A model generated the notes under the pieces. It had not been told where the DNA came from, did not search any database, and saw only the letters and a program-made list of their open reading frames with translations. DNA of 49,711 bases, taken from the IMG/VR virus record IMGVR_UViG_3300037076_000150, positions 1 to 49,711 of that record; one strand, given 5' to 3'. The DNA comes from a virus. Made by a program: the position numbers and the translations under genes. Positions 21,593 through 29,504 of this stretch are shown one piece after another. Every line of letters begins with the position of its first letter. Position 1 is the stretch's first letter.

Positions 21593-21844
21593 ATGAGAAA
21601 AAATGGCTGGTCTGCAAGTGATGAAGCTTGGTTGTACACACATTATTTGACCGCTTCAACACCTCTTGCTCAAAAAGTATTGAAACGAAGCAGCACAGCT
21701 ATCTCAGCACGCGCAGTTAAGTTAGGGCTTAACAAGAAAAGCTATCTTGCTAAATTGCGGATGATTGATGCGCAGGATCGTCTAAGCACGCTTCATCGTC
21801 CTAGGGTAGGTAGGTTCTATCAGTCAAGTTTTGAATTGAGCTAA
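21593..21844 (+). CDS. Small HTH/SANT-like DNA-binding protein
   Basis: 83 residues from ATG 21593 (a GTG at 21587 is an alternative). N-G-W-S-A-S-D-E-A-W-L-Y-T-H-Y, followed by V-L-K-R-S-S-T-A-I-S-A-R-A-V-K-L-G-L, is the pattern of Myb/SANT-like or GcrA-like helix-turn-helix proteins in which a second helix reads DNA. The protein at 25301 carries the same kind of motif twice. Confidence 0.6.
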   Translation: MRKNGWSASDEAWLYTHYLTASTPLAQKVLKRSSTAISARAVKLGLNKKSYLAKLRMIDAQDRLSTLHRPRVGRFYQSSFELS

Positions 21845-21883
21845 CGACTACTATCGTCCTCTTTACGTTAGGTTCTACAAAGC

Positions 21884-24439
21884 ATGAGCAACGTCTTCCC
21901 CCTAGACACTGGCCAGAACTATCGTCAACCCGGTCCTGCACCCTTAACGGGGCAGGACATTACTGTTATTACTGAGGGTGATGGTGCACCTCAGTTTGAC
22001 CAGGAGACGGGCACAACCCAGATTGAATTGCCGGATGGTGAAGTCACTATCAGCTTTGGTCCCCCTGAGCAGCCCAAGAAGGACTCCAAGTTTGACGATA
22101 ACCTAGCCAATAAGCTGTCTGAGGCTGAGTTGTCTGTCATAGCTGAGAAGCTCTTGATGGGCATAGAGCAGGATAACCAGTCCCGTTCGGCGTGGCTTGA
22201 GAATATGAGTGCAGGCATTAGTCTGCTAGGCTTGGAGATTAAGAACCCTCGTGGTGCTGCAGCGTCTGGCGCTACGCCAGCTGAGGGAACTAGTACGGTT
22301 GATCACCCTTTGCTCTTAGAGGCTGTGTTACGGTTCCAGGCTAATGCTAGGGGTGAGTTGTTGCCTTCCGACGGCCCAGTGAAGGTGCGTAATGACGGCG
22401 AAGCCAATAGTCTTTCTGATCGTCTGTCCCAGGCCTTAGAAAAGGATATGAATCATTATCTGACTAAGGTTGCGAAAGAGTACTATCCAGATACGGACCG
22501 GATGCTGCTGATGCTAGGCTTCAGCGGCATTTCTTTTAAGAAGGGCTATCACGATCCAATCAAGCGGCGTCCTGTTATTGCCTCTATTGATGCGAAGGAT
22601 TTGATTGTCTCTAATGCAGCAACTGATATTGATGGCGCTGGGCGCGTAACTCATCGTATCATGATGCGTCCTTCCGTATTAAAACGCATGATGTTATTAG
22701 GTGCTTACCGTGACATTGCGTTGCCTGTGGCTGGTCTACCTCAAATCAAGAATCCTGTTGAGGCCAAGATTGACGTTATTCAAGGTATTGCCCCGCCTAC
22801 GTATGTAGAACCTACAGACCAGGATAGAGAACTGTACGAGTGCTACTGTGAAATAGAGGTGCCGGGCTTTGAGCACGAAATGGATGGTGAAGCGACAGGC
22901 TTGCCACTGCCATATAAGGTCACGATAGATCATGAAGCGAGACGCATTCTTGAGGTCCGCCGGAATTGGACTGAGGGTGATGACTTCTGTCTTCCTCGTA
23001 ATCGCATCATTGCTTATGTGTTTATTCCTGGTCTTGGCTTCTATGGCATTGGGTTGCTCAACATTCTGGGTAATGCTACGAAAGCGGTTACAGCCGCATG
23101 GCGGCTGATGATTGATGCGGGCATGTTTGCCAACTTCCCAGGCTTCCTTTACCTTAAGCAACTCGCCAAGCAACTTACCAATCAGTTCCGTATTCCTCCT
23201 GGTGGTGGAATGCCTATTGATACCATGGGCAACGACATTCGTGCGTCAGTTATGCCCTTGCCGTACAAGGATCCAAGTGCCGTATTCATTCAGTTAATTG
23301 AGAATATTGCCACCACAGCCCAGCGGGTTGGTGGTACTGCTGAAATGCAGATAGGCGAAGGCAAGCAGGATGCCCCTGTGGGCACAACGCTGGCGCTAAT
23401 TGAGCAGGCTACGAAGCTTATGTCAGCCGTGCATAAGCGACTGCACCAAGCCCAGGGCCAAGAGTTTGATATGTTGAAGTCTTTGTTGATGGAGGATCCC
23501 GAGGCGTTGTGGCGACATAACAAGAAGTCTGCTGTGTTGGCCCAACTCACGGCGGAAATGGGGTTGCAGCCCCTTACAAACGCCCAGGACGGTGCAGAGC
23601 TAAGGCAACGGGCATTGTTCCTTACTGCCTTGCAGGACTGCGAGCTAGTCCCGGCTGCCGACCCCAATACAAGTAGCCAGACCGAACGCTACCTGAAGGT
23701 GGTGGCCATGCGGCAAATGGCTGCCACGAACCAGAATATCGACTTGAATAAGGTTGATGAGAAAGCCTTCCACACGATGGGCGTGGACAATCCGGAAGAC
23801 TTCTTTAAGCCACCACCGGATCCAAATGCACCACCGCCCCCGCCACCGCCAGAACAAGTTACGGCTATGGCTACAATGACGGCTGCGCAGGCTAGGCTGA
23901 CGGATAGCCAGACGAAAGCAATGGAGGCTAAGACCAAGGCTGCCACGGCCCAGTCCGACGCTGCCATCAAGGCACAAGAGTTGCAGTCTAAGGAGAAGAT
24001 TGCTTCGCTGGGTGTGGCCCGTGAGTTGGTCATCCACAATGACGATAAGGCTATGGCTGAACGACAGCTGGCTCAGGAGCATATGGGTCGTGCTGCTGAC
24101 CGGGCGCACGAAGCACAACAGAGTGGGGCTGATCGTGCCCATCAGGTACAACAGACGGGGGTTGATAATAATCAGCGCTCGGCCGATAGGTTGCATGCCC
24201 TTGCTCTTGCCCATATGGGGCATCAGGCTGCATTCCGGCAGAAGCAGAGTGATCAGCAGCATGGTATAGCAACAGCTGTACTAGGACATCAGGTTACGTC
24301 ACAACAGAAGGCTGCCGATCGTCAAAGTAGTATGATGCAACAGGGCGTAGCGCAAGGTCATGAAGCTACACAGAGTGAGTTGGACCGTCAGCATCAGTTG
24401 GCGCTGGCAGCGGCTAAGCCTGATGGAGTTGCACCATGA
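21884..24439 (+). CDS. Portal protein
   Basis: 851 residues, long for a portal. The core (about 80-620) has the usual layout of P22-like portals: helical wing, D-R-M-L-L-M-L-G-F-S-G-I-S-F-K-K-G-Y, central strand-rich stem, R-N-R-I-I-A-Y, and long helices R-V-G-G-T-A-E-M-Q-I-G-E. A Pro-rich linker (DPNAPPPPPPPEQ) at about 650 leads into a 200-residue Ala/Gln/His coiled-coil tail with loose repeats (ADRAHEAQQSG, ADRAHQVQQTG). The dodecamer would form the DNA port and anchor the terminase. The tail may be an extended barrel, as in P22. An ATGA overlap couples the next gene. Confidence 0.9.
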   Translation: MSNVFPLDTGQNYRQPGPAPLTGQDITVITEGDGAPQFDQETGTTQIELPDGEVTISFGPPEQPKKDSKFDDNLANKLSEAELSVIAEKLLMGIEQDNQSRSAWLENMSAGISLLGLEIKNPRGAAASGATPAEGTSTVDHPLLLEAVLRFQANARGELLPSDGPVKVRNDGEANSLSDRLSQALEKDMNHYLTKVAKEYYPDTDRMLLMLGFSGISFKKGYHDPIKRRPVIASIDAKDLIVSNAATDIDGAGRVTHRIMMRPSVLKRMMLLGAYRDIALPVAGLPQIKNPVEAKIDVIQGIAPPTYVEPTDQDRELYECYCEIEVPGFEHEMDGEATGLPLPYKVTIDHEARRILEVRRNWTEGDDFCLPRNRIIAYVFIPGLGFYGIGLLNILGNATKAVTAAWRLMIDAGMFANFPGFLYLKQLAKQLTNQFRIPPGGGMPIDTMGNDIRASVMPLPYKDPSAVFIQLIENIATTAQRVGGTAEMQIGEGKQDAPVGTTLALIEQATKLMSAVHKRLHQAQGQEFDMLKSLLMEDPEALWRHNKKSAVLAQLTAEMGLQPLTNAQDGAELRQRALFLTALQDCELVPAADPNTSSQTERYLKVVAMRQMAATNQNIDLNKVDEKAFHTMGVDNPEDFFKPPPDPNAPPPPPPPEQVTAMATMTAAQARLTDSQTKAMEAKTKAATAQSDAAIKAQELQSKEKIASLGVARELVIHNDDKAMAERQLAQEHMGRAADRAHEAQQSGADRAHQVQQTGVDNNQRSADRLHALALAHMGHQAAFRQKQSDQQHGIATAVLGHQVTSQQKAADRQSSMMQQGVAQGHEATQSELDRQHQLALAAAKPDGVAP

Positions 24440-24603
24440 ATCGGCGTGAGTTGACGCTAGGACTAGTAGCAACGGTAGCAGTACTACCGTTAGCTCCAGA
24501 TCCTTGGTGGAAAGGGGGCTGGGTTCCGATTACGAATAAGACCACGCCATGTACTGTACAAGAGTTAGAGGAGTTGCACGGGGCAATTCAAATCTTTAGG
24601 TAA
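24436..24603 (+). CDS. Small, possibly exported protein
   Basis: 55 residues from ATG 24436 (ATGA overlap with portal). N-terminus MNRRELTLGLVATVAVLPLA looks like a short signal peptide with a twin arginine; the mature part (DPWWKGGWVPITNKTTPCTV) is Trp-rich. TAAGGAG at its end serves the next gene. Function unknown. Confidence 0.6.
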   Translation: MNRRELTLGLVATVAVLPLAPDPWWKGGWVPITNKTTPCTVQELEELHGAIQIFR

Positions 24604-24615
24604 GGAGATACAACG

Positions 24616-24909
24616 ATGAGTAAAGTTCTTAAGCGGGGGTCAGGTGGTGGTGTTACACCTATACAAATTAGTCCACCGGGGACCATGAGCCAGCAACAAG
24701 CAGCAGCCAGAGCGCACATGGCTGATGTGATTGGTGCTGATTTTTCTGGTAAAGAACACAATTCCTATATTAGGGAGATGGCTATAGAGCATGGATGGAA
24801 TCCGTTTGACGAAACGTACAGTCAAAGTAAGAGTAAGGGTGGTTCAGTTGAGGGTGAAGGCTCTTCACCAAAACATCGAAACGATCGCACAAAGCGCAAG
24901 CATTCATAG
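24616..24909 (+). CDS. Small hypothetical virion-module protein
   Basis: 97 residues. A Gly-rich start, a helical middle with GADFSGKEHNSYIREMAIEHGW, and a Lys/Arg/His-rich tail (SPKHRNDRTKRKHS). TAAGGAG precedes ATG. Position between portal and scaffold suggests a head-related role, which the sequence itself does not show. Confidence 0.65.
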   Translation: MSKVLKRGSGGGVTPIQISPPGTMSQQQAAARAHMADVIGADFSGKEHNSYIREMAIEHGWNPFDETYSQSKSKGGSVEGEGSSPKHRNDRTKRKHS

Positions 24910-25101
24910 ATGGTTAAGGCTCCTCCAAATTTGCCAGAAGTTGGGGATAGAGTGAGACTGCGAGGAAATGATTGTGTTGGGAAGTTGGTTCGTCTTATAC
25001 CAGATCATCCTTGGGCGGTCGTTGAATGGGACAAGGATAAAGTCGGAGCCAGAGTTGTGCATTTACTTGAACTAGAGCAGTTGGTAGGAGTTGTGTCTTG
25101 A
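24910..25101 (+). CDS. Small SH3/KOW-like protein
   Basis: 63 residues: VGDRVRLRGNDCVGKLVRLI, then AVVEWDKDKVGARVVHLLEL, the alternating pattern of a small SH3- or KOW-like barrel. It follows the previous stop with no gap. Function unknown. Confidence 0.6.
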   Translation: MVKAPPNLPEVGDRVRLRGNDCVGKLVRLIPDHPWAVVEWDKDKVGARVVHLLELEQLVGVVS

Positions 25102-25301
25102 GTGCCCTTAGTGAGAACATGTTCAATGCTACTATCTGTAATGCTGTTGTGGCAGGCACTTGCGTGTGGATTCTAGATGAAGCAATTGTTTATGCTGGCC
25201 CAATTAAGCATTGCCCTGAGATTGTAGACGGAACATTGATGCTGCTTAATACGAAAGACTTTGAGATATTGCAGGCCCATATCAAACGGCACCAGAACTA
25301 A
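25098..25301 (+). CDS. Small hypothetical protein
   Basis: 67 residues from TTG 25098 (TTGA overlap), with AGGAG 7 nt upstream. A hydrophobic stretch (ICNAVVAGTCVWILDEAIVYAG) precedes a polar tail. Function unknown. Confidence 0.6.
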   Translation: MSALSENMFNATICNAVVAGTCVWILDEAIVYAGPIKHCPEIVDGTLMLLNTKDFEILQAHIKRHQN

Positions 25302-25828
25302 TGTTCTTCGACGGCAAAGATTACCAGATTGTTAATCCCAAACGGGTAGAAGCTCAGACGTTAAGTCATGCTCCTTTGCGTAAATTCTCAGATGCTGCCT
25401 TGCGCATAGCTTATGTCCACGACCAGACGGCAAATGGCTTAGCCAGAACACTGCATTGCAACGTAGGCACTATACGGTCACATGCTCGGCGCTTAGGCTT
25501 GGCCCTTAAGGGTAAGCCTGGTGCACGTTGGACTTCTGAGGAAGACGTTATGGTCCGTGAGTGCGGGCGTGGTTTGATCAGTGTAGGGACTATCACAAGA
25601 GTGACTAACCATTCCAGTAAATCTATTCGTATTCGTGCTTCTGAATTAGGTGTTGTGCTAGTGATTGGCGGCCAAGCCCAGCGTCCGCCCTATCAGAGCA
25701 ATCATGGTTCTACTGAGTACGATCATACAATCACAGTAGGTAAGACAGACCGGCTGCTGCTTAAGTTGCATGAGGAGTTTGGTTCGCCTCGGGACGAGGT
25801 CTATCCTGGGGTGCAGGTAAGAGCATGA
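25301..25828 (+). CDS. Double helix-turn-helix DNA-binding protein
   Basis: 175 residues from ATG 25301 (TAATG). Two related segments: LRKFSDAALRIAYVHDQTANGLA-RTLHCNVGTIRSHARRLGL (about 25-70) and ARWTSEEDVMVRECGRGLISVG-TITRVTNHSSKSIRIRASELGV (about 75-118). Each ends in the R-x-x-x-L-G-(L/V) of Myb/SANT-type helices. It is a likely DNA-binding regulator, though in the head module. Confidence 0.65.
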   Translation: MFFDGKDYQIVNPKRVEAQTLSHAPLRKFSDAALRIAYVHDQTANGLARTLHCNVGTIRSHARRLGLALKGKPGARWTSEEDVMVRECGRGLISVGTITRVTNHSSKSIRIRASELGVVLVIGGQAQRPPYQSNHGSTEYDHTITVGKTDRLLLKLHEEFGSPRDEVYPGVQVRA

Positions 25829-25920
25829 CACCACAGAGGGAACAACCCGTTCTTATCTGGATCATCATGATTGTTTTGGTTGGGGCAATTATTGTGCTTG
25901 CTTTAGGGGATTTGCCTTGA
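25825..25920 (+). CDS. Single-pass membrane microprotein
   Basis: 31 residues from ATG 25825 (ATGA overlap) to TGA 25918-25920, which overlaps the next TTG. After a short polar lead (MTPQREQP) comes an unbroken hydrophobic helix (VLIWIIMIVLVGAIIVLALG). Function unknown; holin-like size but no supporting context. Confidence 0.6.
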   Translation: MTPQREQPVLIWIIMIVLVGAIIVLALGDLP

Positions 25921-26321
25921 CCCCCACTTGGGACAACCCACGGGATAGTCTGCACCGGGAAATAGCAGAACTGCGGGAAATGGTTGGTGACAGAGACCAG
26001 CGCATTGCAGAATTAGTAGATATGTTAACGGTGCCTGACGTTGACTTGCACAGGGTTTGGCGGTTTACTCCTTGTGAGGATAGAGCCTTGCGGTTGCTTC
26101 TTAAGGGAGGGCTCAAGACAAGAGAACTCCTGATGAATTTTATGTATGACGATAAGCAGCCGACGCCCCACGTATTGGACATCTTCATTATGAGTCTGCG
26201 GCAGAAGTTGGCACCACAAGAGATTGTAATTGATACTATTTATGGGCGGGGCTTTCGTATTTCCGATAAGGACATTGCCCGTGTGAAGCACTTGTGCAAG
26301 GCACAAGAGCAGGCAGCATGA
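25917..26321 (+). CDS. Coiled-coil plus PhoB/OmpR-type winged-helix protein
   Basis: 134 residues from TTG 25917. An N-terminal charged coiled coil (LHREIAELREMVGDRDQRIA) precedes a C-terminal winged helix: FTPCEDRALRLLLKGGLKTRELL, then VLDIFIMSLRQKLAP and IDTIYGRGFRIS, matching the trans_reg_C pattern (hI..LR.KL...I.TvrG.GY.l). There is no receiver domain. It may regulate transcription of late genes (inference). Confidence 0.75.
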   Translation: MTPTWDNPRDSLHREIAELREMVGDRDQRIAELVDMLTVPDVDLHRVWRFTPCEDRALRLLLKGGLKTRELLMNFMYDDKQPTPHVLDIFIMSLRQKLAPQEIVIDTIYGRGFRISDKDIARVKHLCKAQEQAA

Positions 26322-26515
26322 TGCCTATCCTCGCTCGCATTGAGGACTGGTTAGCCTTAACCCAGATGTGTCGTTGTGTTGAGAAGTTGGCAACTCCAAA
26401 TAGCACAATGGGTTTCTGTTGCATGCGGGTAGAGCCAGGAGATATGTACTGCAAAAGGCATATGATGGCAGTCGTCAAGTTGCGCAAGTCAAACAATAAA
26501 CGCGAAGGAACATAG
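26318..26515 (+). CDS. Small Cys-rich protein
   Basis: 65 residues from ATG 26318 (ATGA). Cysteines in M-C-R-C-V-E-K, G-F-C-C-M and Y-C-K-R-H could form a zinc site. An upstream start at 26294 is less likely because the overlap start is exact. Function unknown. Confidence 0.6.
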   Translation: MMPILARIEDWLALTQMCRCVEKLATPNSTMGFCCMRVEPGDMYCKRHMMAVVKLRKSNNKREGT

Positions 26516-26519
26516 TACA

Positions 26520-26825
26520 ATGTCATATCCGGAAAAAGGCGCTGGCTATTCCCACAAGCCCAAGTTCATTGAGCGGATGAAGCGGGCGGAAGGTGGTGCT
26601 GCGCCACAGCCAAGTGATTTATACGACCCAGAGCAATTAGAAAGCATTGCTAGTCAGGAAAAGCGTTTTAATCCGCCGTCTGCGCAGGATCAGCTAGCCG
26701 CTAAGCAAGTTGATCCTAACATTGAATTATTAAATACTCCTCGCTCGTTTGGCTCCAACCCACACGGCTCTATTGACGCGCAAGGCAAAGTGCATGGTAT
26801 GAAGCGTGGCGGCCACAAAAAGTAG
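26520..26825 (+). CDS. Small protein with KRGG terminus
   Basis: 101 residues (MSYPEKGAGYSHKPKFIERM...), Pro/Gln-rich and probably disordered, ending GKVHGMKRGGHKK. The K-R-G-G ending links it to the Arg-Gly-Gly proteins at 26881 and 36483. Probably a virion or assembly component by position. Confidence 0.6.
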   Translation: MSYPEKGAGYSHKPKFIERMKRAEGGAAPQPSDLYDPEQLESIASQEKRFNPPSAQDQLAAKQVDPNIELLNTPRSFGSNPHGSIDAQGKVHGMKRGGHKK

Positions 26826-26880
26826 TTAGAGAATTTACTCAGCTGCCACTCGGTGCAGCACAAAACAGGAGACTGACCCG

Positions 26881-27699
26881 ATGGCTCACCCGATGAAGAA
26901 AGATCTAGAAGGTGTGACTGGGCATAATGCCAAGTTGCGTCGTATGACTGCTCACTATGGTGATGCAGATCCGGCAATGAAGAAGAATGCGCCGGTTGAC
27001 ATGCTCAAGAGTGAAGGCCCAGAAGATGCAGTTGGCTATGGCTCTGATTCGTCTAATAAGACCGCGAAGCGGGGCGACCGTAAAGCTAGACGTTCTACGC
27101 CCGCTAATCCGCTCGCTACTTATCGGAAGGGTGGGCGTGTGCACGCCAAGGGCAAGCGTGCTTCGGGTGGTTCCATTTCCGATATTGAGCAGGCCAATGT
27201 CGATCAGAAGTTGTCTACCCAGGGCCGCGCTCGTGGTGGCCGCACCAAGCACAAGGGCACCCATGTCAACGTGATCGTGGCTCCTCAGGGCGGCGGAGCT
27301 CCTGCAGCGCCTCCTATGCCTCCGTTGGGGGCTAACCCTGCTATGATGCCCCCGAAGCCGCCTATGGTCCCTCCAGGGGCCGGTGCAGGCCCAATGCCGG
27401 GCGGACCCATGGCTGGCGGGCCAGGAATGATGCCTCCTATGGCCCCAGGCGCACCGGGCGGTCTGCCTCCTGGCTTAATGCCGCCCCGCGCTCGTGGTGG
27501 TAAGGTGGAACACGCCGACGCGAAAGAGGACAAGGCTATGATCAAGAAGATGGTCAAGCCGGAATCACTCAAGCGTGCACGGGGTGGTCGTTTACCTAAT
27601 CAGAAGCATCACATGACTGCTGGTGCGGCCTCGGGCGATGGACGCCTGGAGAAGATTGGCAAGAAGGCCCACGACGCTGGTCGTCCGCAGACGGTCTAA
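26881..27699 (+). CDS. RGG/KGG-repeat, Pro-Gly-rich protein
   Basis: 272 residues in three parts: a basic N-terminal third with YRKGGRVHAKGKRASGG and GRARGGRTKHKG; a Pro/Gly/Met-rich middle (about 135-205) of PPMPP and GGPMAGG type; and a basic end with RARGGKVEHAD and RARGGRLPNQKHH. Recurring (K/R)-x-G-G-(K/R) is shared with the 36483 gene. AACAGGAGA precedes the ATG, and a small hairpin (26842-26859) lies in the 55-bp gap upstream. The role may be DNA or RNA binding inside the head, but this is inference. Confidence 0.65.
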   Translation: MAHPMKKDLEGVTGHNAKLRRMTAHYGDADPAMKKNAPVDMLKSEGPEDAVGYGSDSSNKTAKRGDRKARRSTPANPLATYRKGGRVHAKGKRASGGSISDIEQANVDQKLSTQGRARGGRTKHKGTHVNVIVAPQGGGAPAAPPMPPLGANPAMMPPKPPMVPPGAGAGPMPGGPMAGGPGMMPPMAPGAPGGLPPGLMPPRARGGKVEHADAKEDKAMIKKMVKPESLKRARGGRLPNQKHHMTAGAASGDGRLEKIGKKAHDAGRPQTV

Positions 27700-27905
27700 T
27701 GTCTTCTCTGAACACTCCAGCATTAACTCGTCAAGCCATCATAAGACTGGTAAAGCTTGAAAGTTTGTACTGGGGTGTTCAGTTTGTGTTTGACGATGGT
27801 GAGATTATATGGGCTACGCAGACATTTCCGACGAAGGCTGAAGCCGTTGAAGCCTTGCAGGTTTGGGTTGCGGAAAATGGAGCCCAGACTGCGACAGTTC
27901 ACTAG
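27699..27905 (+). CDS. Small hypothetical protein
   Basis: 68 residues from ATG 27699 (TAATG). Mixed alpha/beta: WGVQFVFDDGEIIWATQTF, then KAEAVEALQVWVAE. Function unknown. Confidence 0.6.
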   Translation: MSSLNTPALTRQAIIRLVKLESLYWGVQFVFDDGEIIWATQTFPTKAEAVEALQVWVAENGAQTATVH

Positions 27906-27925
27906 GCGTGGAGTATGTATAGATC

Positions 27926-28201
27926 ATGGGCCTTCTTGAACGCCATTTAGACGAAGACTTGATTGATCGCATGGCAGCGGGTTGGACGCCCTCGGCTAGA
28001 ACAGTGCCTGTCAAGAAGGGCAGGACAGCGCGGGTTGCTAAGAGCTATCGTGCTGCTAGGCGCAATGAAGCCAAAGGAACAGTCTGGGCTGGTGCTCAAG
28101 CGAAGCAGCGCTACCTACCACCCATTCGTCTTAACCGTTCCGAGAAGTGGGATGGTGTTGTCTTGACGAAGCCGTATGGCTTTCCGTATGTAAATCGATA
28201 A
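27926..28201 (+). CDS. Small basic protein
   Basis: 91 residues with a basic middle (VKKGRTARVAKSYRAARRNE) and an aromatic C-terminus (DGVVLTKPYGFPYVNR). GGAGTATGTATAGATC precedes ATG. Function unknown. Confidence 0.6.
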   Translation: MGLLERHLDEDLIDRMAAGWTPSARTVPVKKGRTARVAKSYRAARRNEAKGTVWAGAQAKQRYLPPIRLNRSEKWDGVVLTKPYGFPYVNR

Positions 28202-28217
28202 GTGTGGAGAGGCTTTC

Positions 28218-28532
28218 ATGTGTGGCGGGACAGTTACAGGCGATGCTGATGCGGCCAGAAGTCTAGTTACTCTTCTTGAGGGTTATTGCGGTAATACAAA
28301 CCTAACCTCAAAAGACTTACGACGGCTTATCCGAGAGAACTGGACTATTATTAAGGTACTTGCCCATCAAATTCATGACGAGGAAACTTCTCGCGAAACT
28401 GTACGTCGGCAATCGGCAAAGAATATAGCTGAGCTAGATGCAGAAGGCATTATGCGTATAACTGAAGGTAAAGGAACTTCGGAGATTAAGCACTCGTTTA
28501 GGATAATCACCGAAGCAATGGAAAAGGCTTAG
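28218..28532 (+). CDS. Small helical protein
   Basis: 104 residues, mainly helical (LVTLLEGYCG, KDLRRLIRENWTIIKVLAHQ, ETVRRQSAKNIAELDAEG). GGAGAGGCTTTC precedes the ATG. Function unknown. Confidence 0.6.
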   Translation: MCGGTVTGDADAARSLVTLLEGYCGNTNLTSKDLRRLIRENWTIIKVLAHQIHDEETSRETVRRQSAKNIAELDAEGIMRITEGKGTSEIKHSFRIITEAMEKA

Positions 28533-28535
28533 CTG

Positions 28536-28736
28536 GTGGTTACTCTCCCTGCCCCTTTTCAAATAAAAGAATGGGTGACGCGATATATGGCGTTGCAGAA
28601 TCCGGCAACTCAAATTCTTGTTGAACGCAACCGGCGTTACTGGCTTGATCGTACCCGGCAAGAGTTGCTTAACAATTATTGGGGCAATAATCCTGGCGAA
28701 CTAGACCGCTGGGCTGACGATGGAGGCAGAGCATAA
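28536..28736 (+). CDS. Small hypothetical protein
   Basis: 66 residues from GTG 28536, 3 nt after the previous stop. Aromatic/basic helices (IKEWVTRYMALQ, ERNRRYWLDRTRQELLNNYW). Its 3' end contains GGAGG that can serve the next gene. Function unknown. Confidence 0.55.
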   Translation: MVTLPAPFQIKEWVTRYMALQNPATQILVERNRRYWLDRTRQELLNNYWGNNPGELDRWADDGGRA

Positions 28737-28737
28737 C

Positions 28738-28998
28738 ATGCCTCCTTCTCTCCTTGATCCATTTCATCGCGCCCTACACACTCAGGTGTCTAAGACCATT
28801 GACGACCGCATGGTCAACCTAGCGCAGGGTGGTGCTGCTTCAATTGAAGGCTCAGCACAGACGGTTGCGGAAAAGTATGCAGCCCATGTGTCCTACATCA
28901 AAGCCTTATCAGATGTGCTGGGCTGGTGTGAGGAGCTAGAGCGGGAACAGTATGGGTTACGGCCTAGTGAAGAGGGCGAAGGCCAGGGCGGTGCATAA
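28738..28998 (+). CDS. Small hypothetical protein
   Basis: 86 residues from ATG 28738; an in-frame ATG at 28720 lies over the ribosome-binding site and is less likely. Helical, with an acidic Gly-rich tail (SEEGEGQGGA). Function unknown; possibly an assembly protein by position. Confidence 0.6.
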   Translation: MPPSLLDPFHRALHTQVSKTIDDRMVNLAQGGAASIEGSAQTVAEKYAAHVSYIKALSDVLGWCEELEREQYGLRPSEEGEGQGGA

Positions 28999-29112
28999 GT
29001 GACTTTACTAGCCCATGCCGTTGCGTTATGGTTGATCGGCAATGAGATTGTGTTTTTGTTGTATTTTGAGGAGAGTATAAATGCCACCTATGCTTATGAA
29101 GCACGACGCTGA
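28999..29112 (+). CDS. Putative membrane microprotein
   Basis: 37 residues from GTG 28999 directly after the previous stop; a hydrophobic segment (LLAHAVALWLIGNEIVFLLY) fills most of it. It overlaps the next gene by 32 nt, so it may be spurious; the alternative is a 79-bp spacer holding that gene's GAGGAG site. Confidence 0.35.
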   Translation: MTLLAHAVALWLIGNEIVFLLYFEESINATYAYEARR

Positions 29113-29473
29113 CCCCGCCATGGCTATTATGAAACAGGCGGGCAATCTTGATGCCTTTGAGTTATTTGGGAATCAAGTTTTGCTGGGCGTCTATATGCGC
29201 CCCAAGGTTACTAAGTCTGGTATTCACTTGGCAGACCAGACCCTCAAGGAAGACGAACATCAGGGCAAGGCTGGGCTGGTTCTCAAAAAGGGGCCAGCCG
29301 CATTTGTATCTGACGACAACTATGATTTCCGAGGTCAGGATGTGCAAGTTGGTGAATGGGTAGCCATCTTCATATCAGATGGACGTAAGATTGCCATTAA
29401 TGGGCAACTCTGCAGGCTCGTCGAAGATCATCACATTCGTTTGAAGATTCCGGCACCAGACGTAGTATTTTGA
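29081..29473 (+). CDS. GroES/Cpn10-like protein
   Basis: 130 residues. The body follows the co-chaperonin layout: N-Q-V-L-L-G-V-Y-M-R-P (GroES DRVLVK), a mobile-loop-like SGIHLADQTLKEDEHQGKAGLVLKKG, then V-Q-V-G-E-W-V and an end L-C-R-L-V-E-D-H-H-I resembling GroES YLI.EsDILAIV. Phage GroES-like proteins (T4 gp31) help fold the capsid protein with host GroEL. It lies next to scaffold and capsid genes, which fits. The first 25 residues are extra. Confidence 0.7.
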   Translation: MPPMLMKHDADPAMAIMKQAGNLDAFELFGNQVLLGVYMRPKVTKSGIHLADQTLKEDEHQGKAGLVLKKGPAAFVSDDNYDFRGQDVQVGEWVAIFISDGRKIAINGQLCRLVEDHHIRLKIPAPDVVF

Positions 29474-29504
29474 TTAAGCGTTTTTGAGGAGGAGAATAAT
29501 TCCG

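Noticed and set aside
23645-24262. A 205-codon minus-strand frame opposite the portal tail.
   Set aside because: Lies wholly within the portal gene, with no start signal or neighbours on that strand.
25825-25920. The 31-residue membrane protein as a holin.
   Set aside because: No endolysin or spanin nearby and no holin-specific features; size alone is not evidence.
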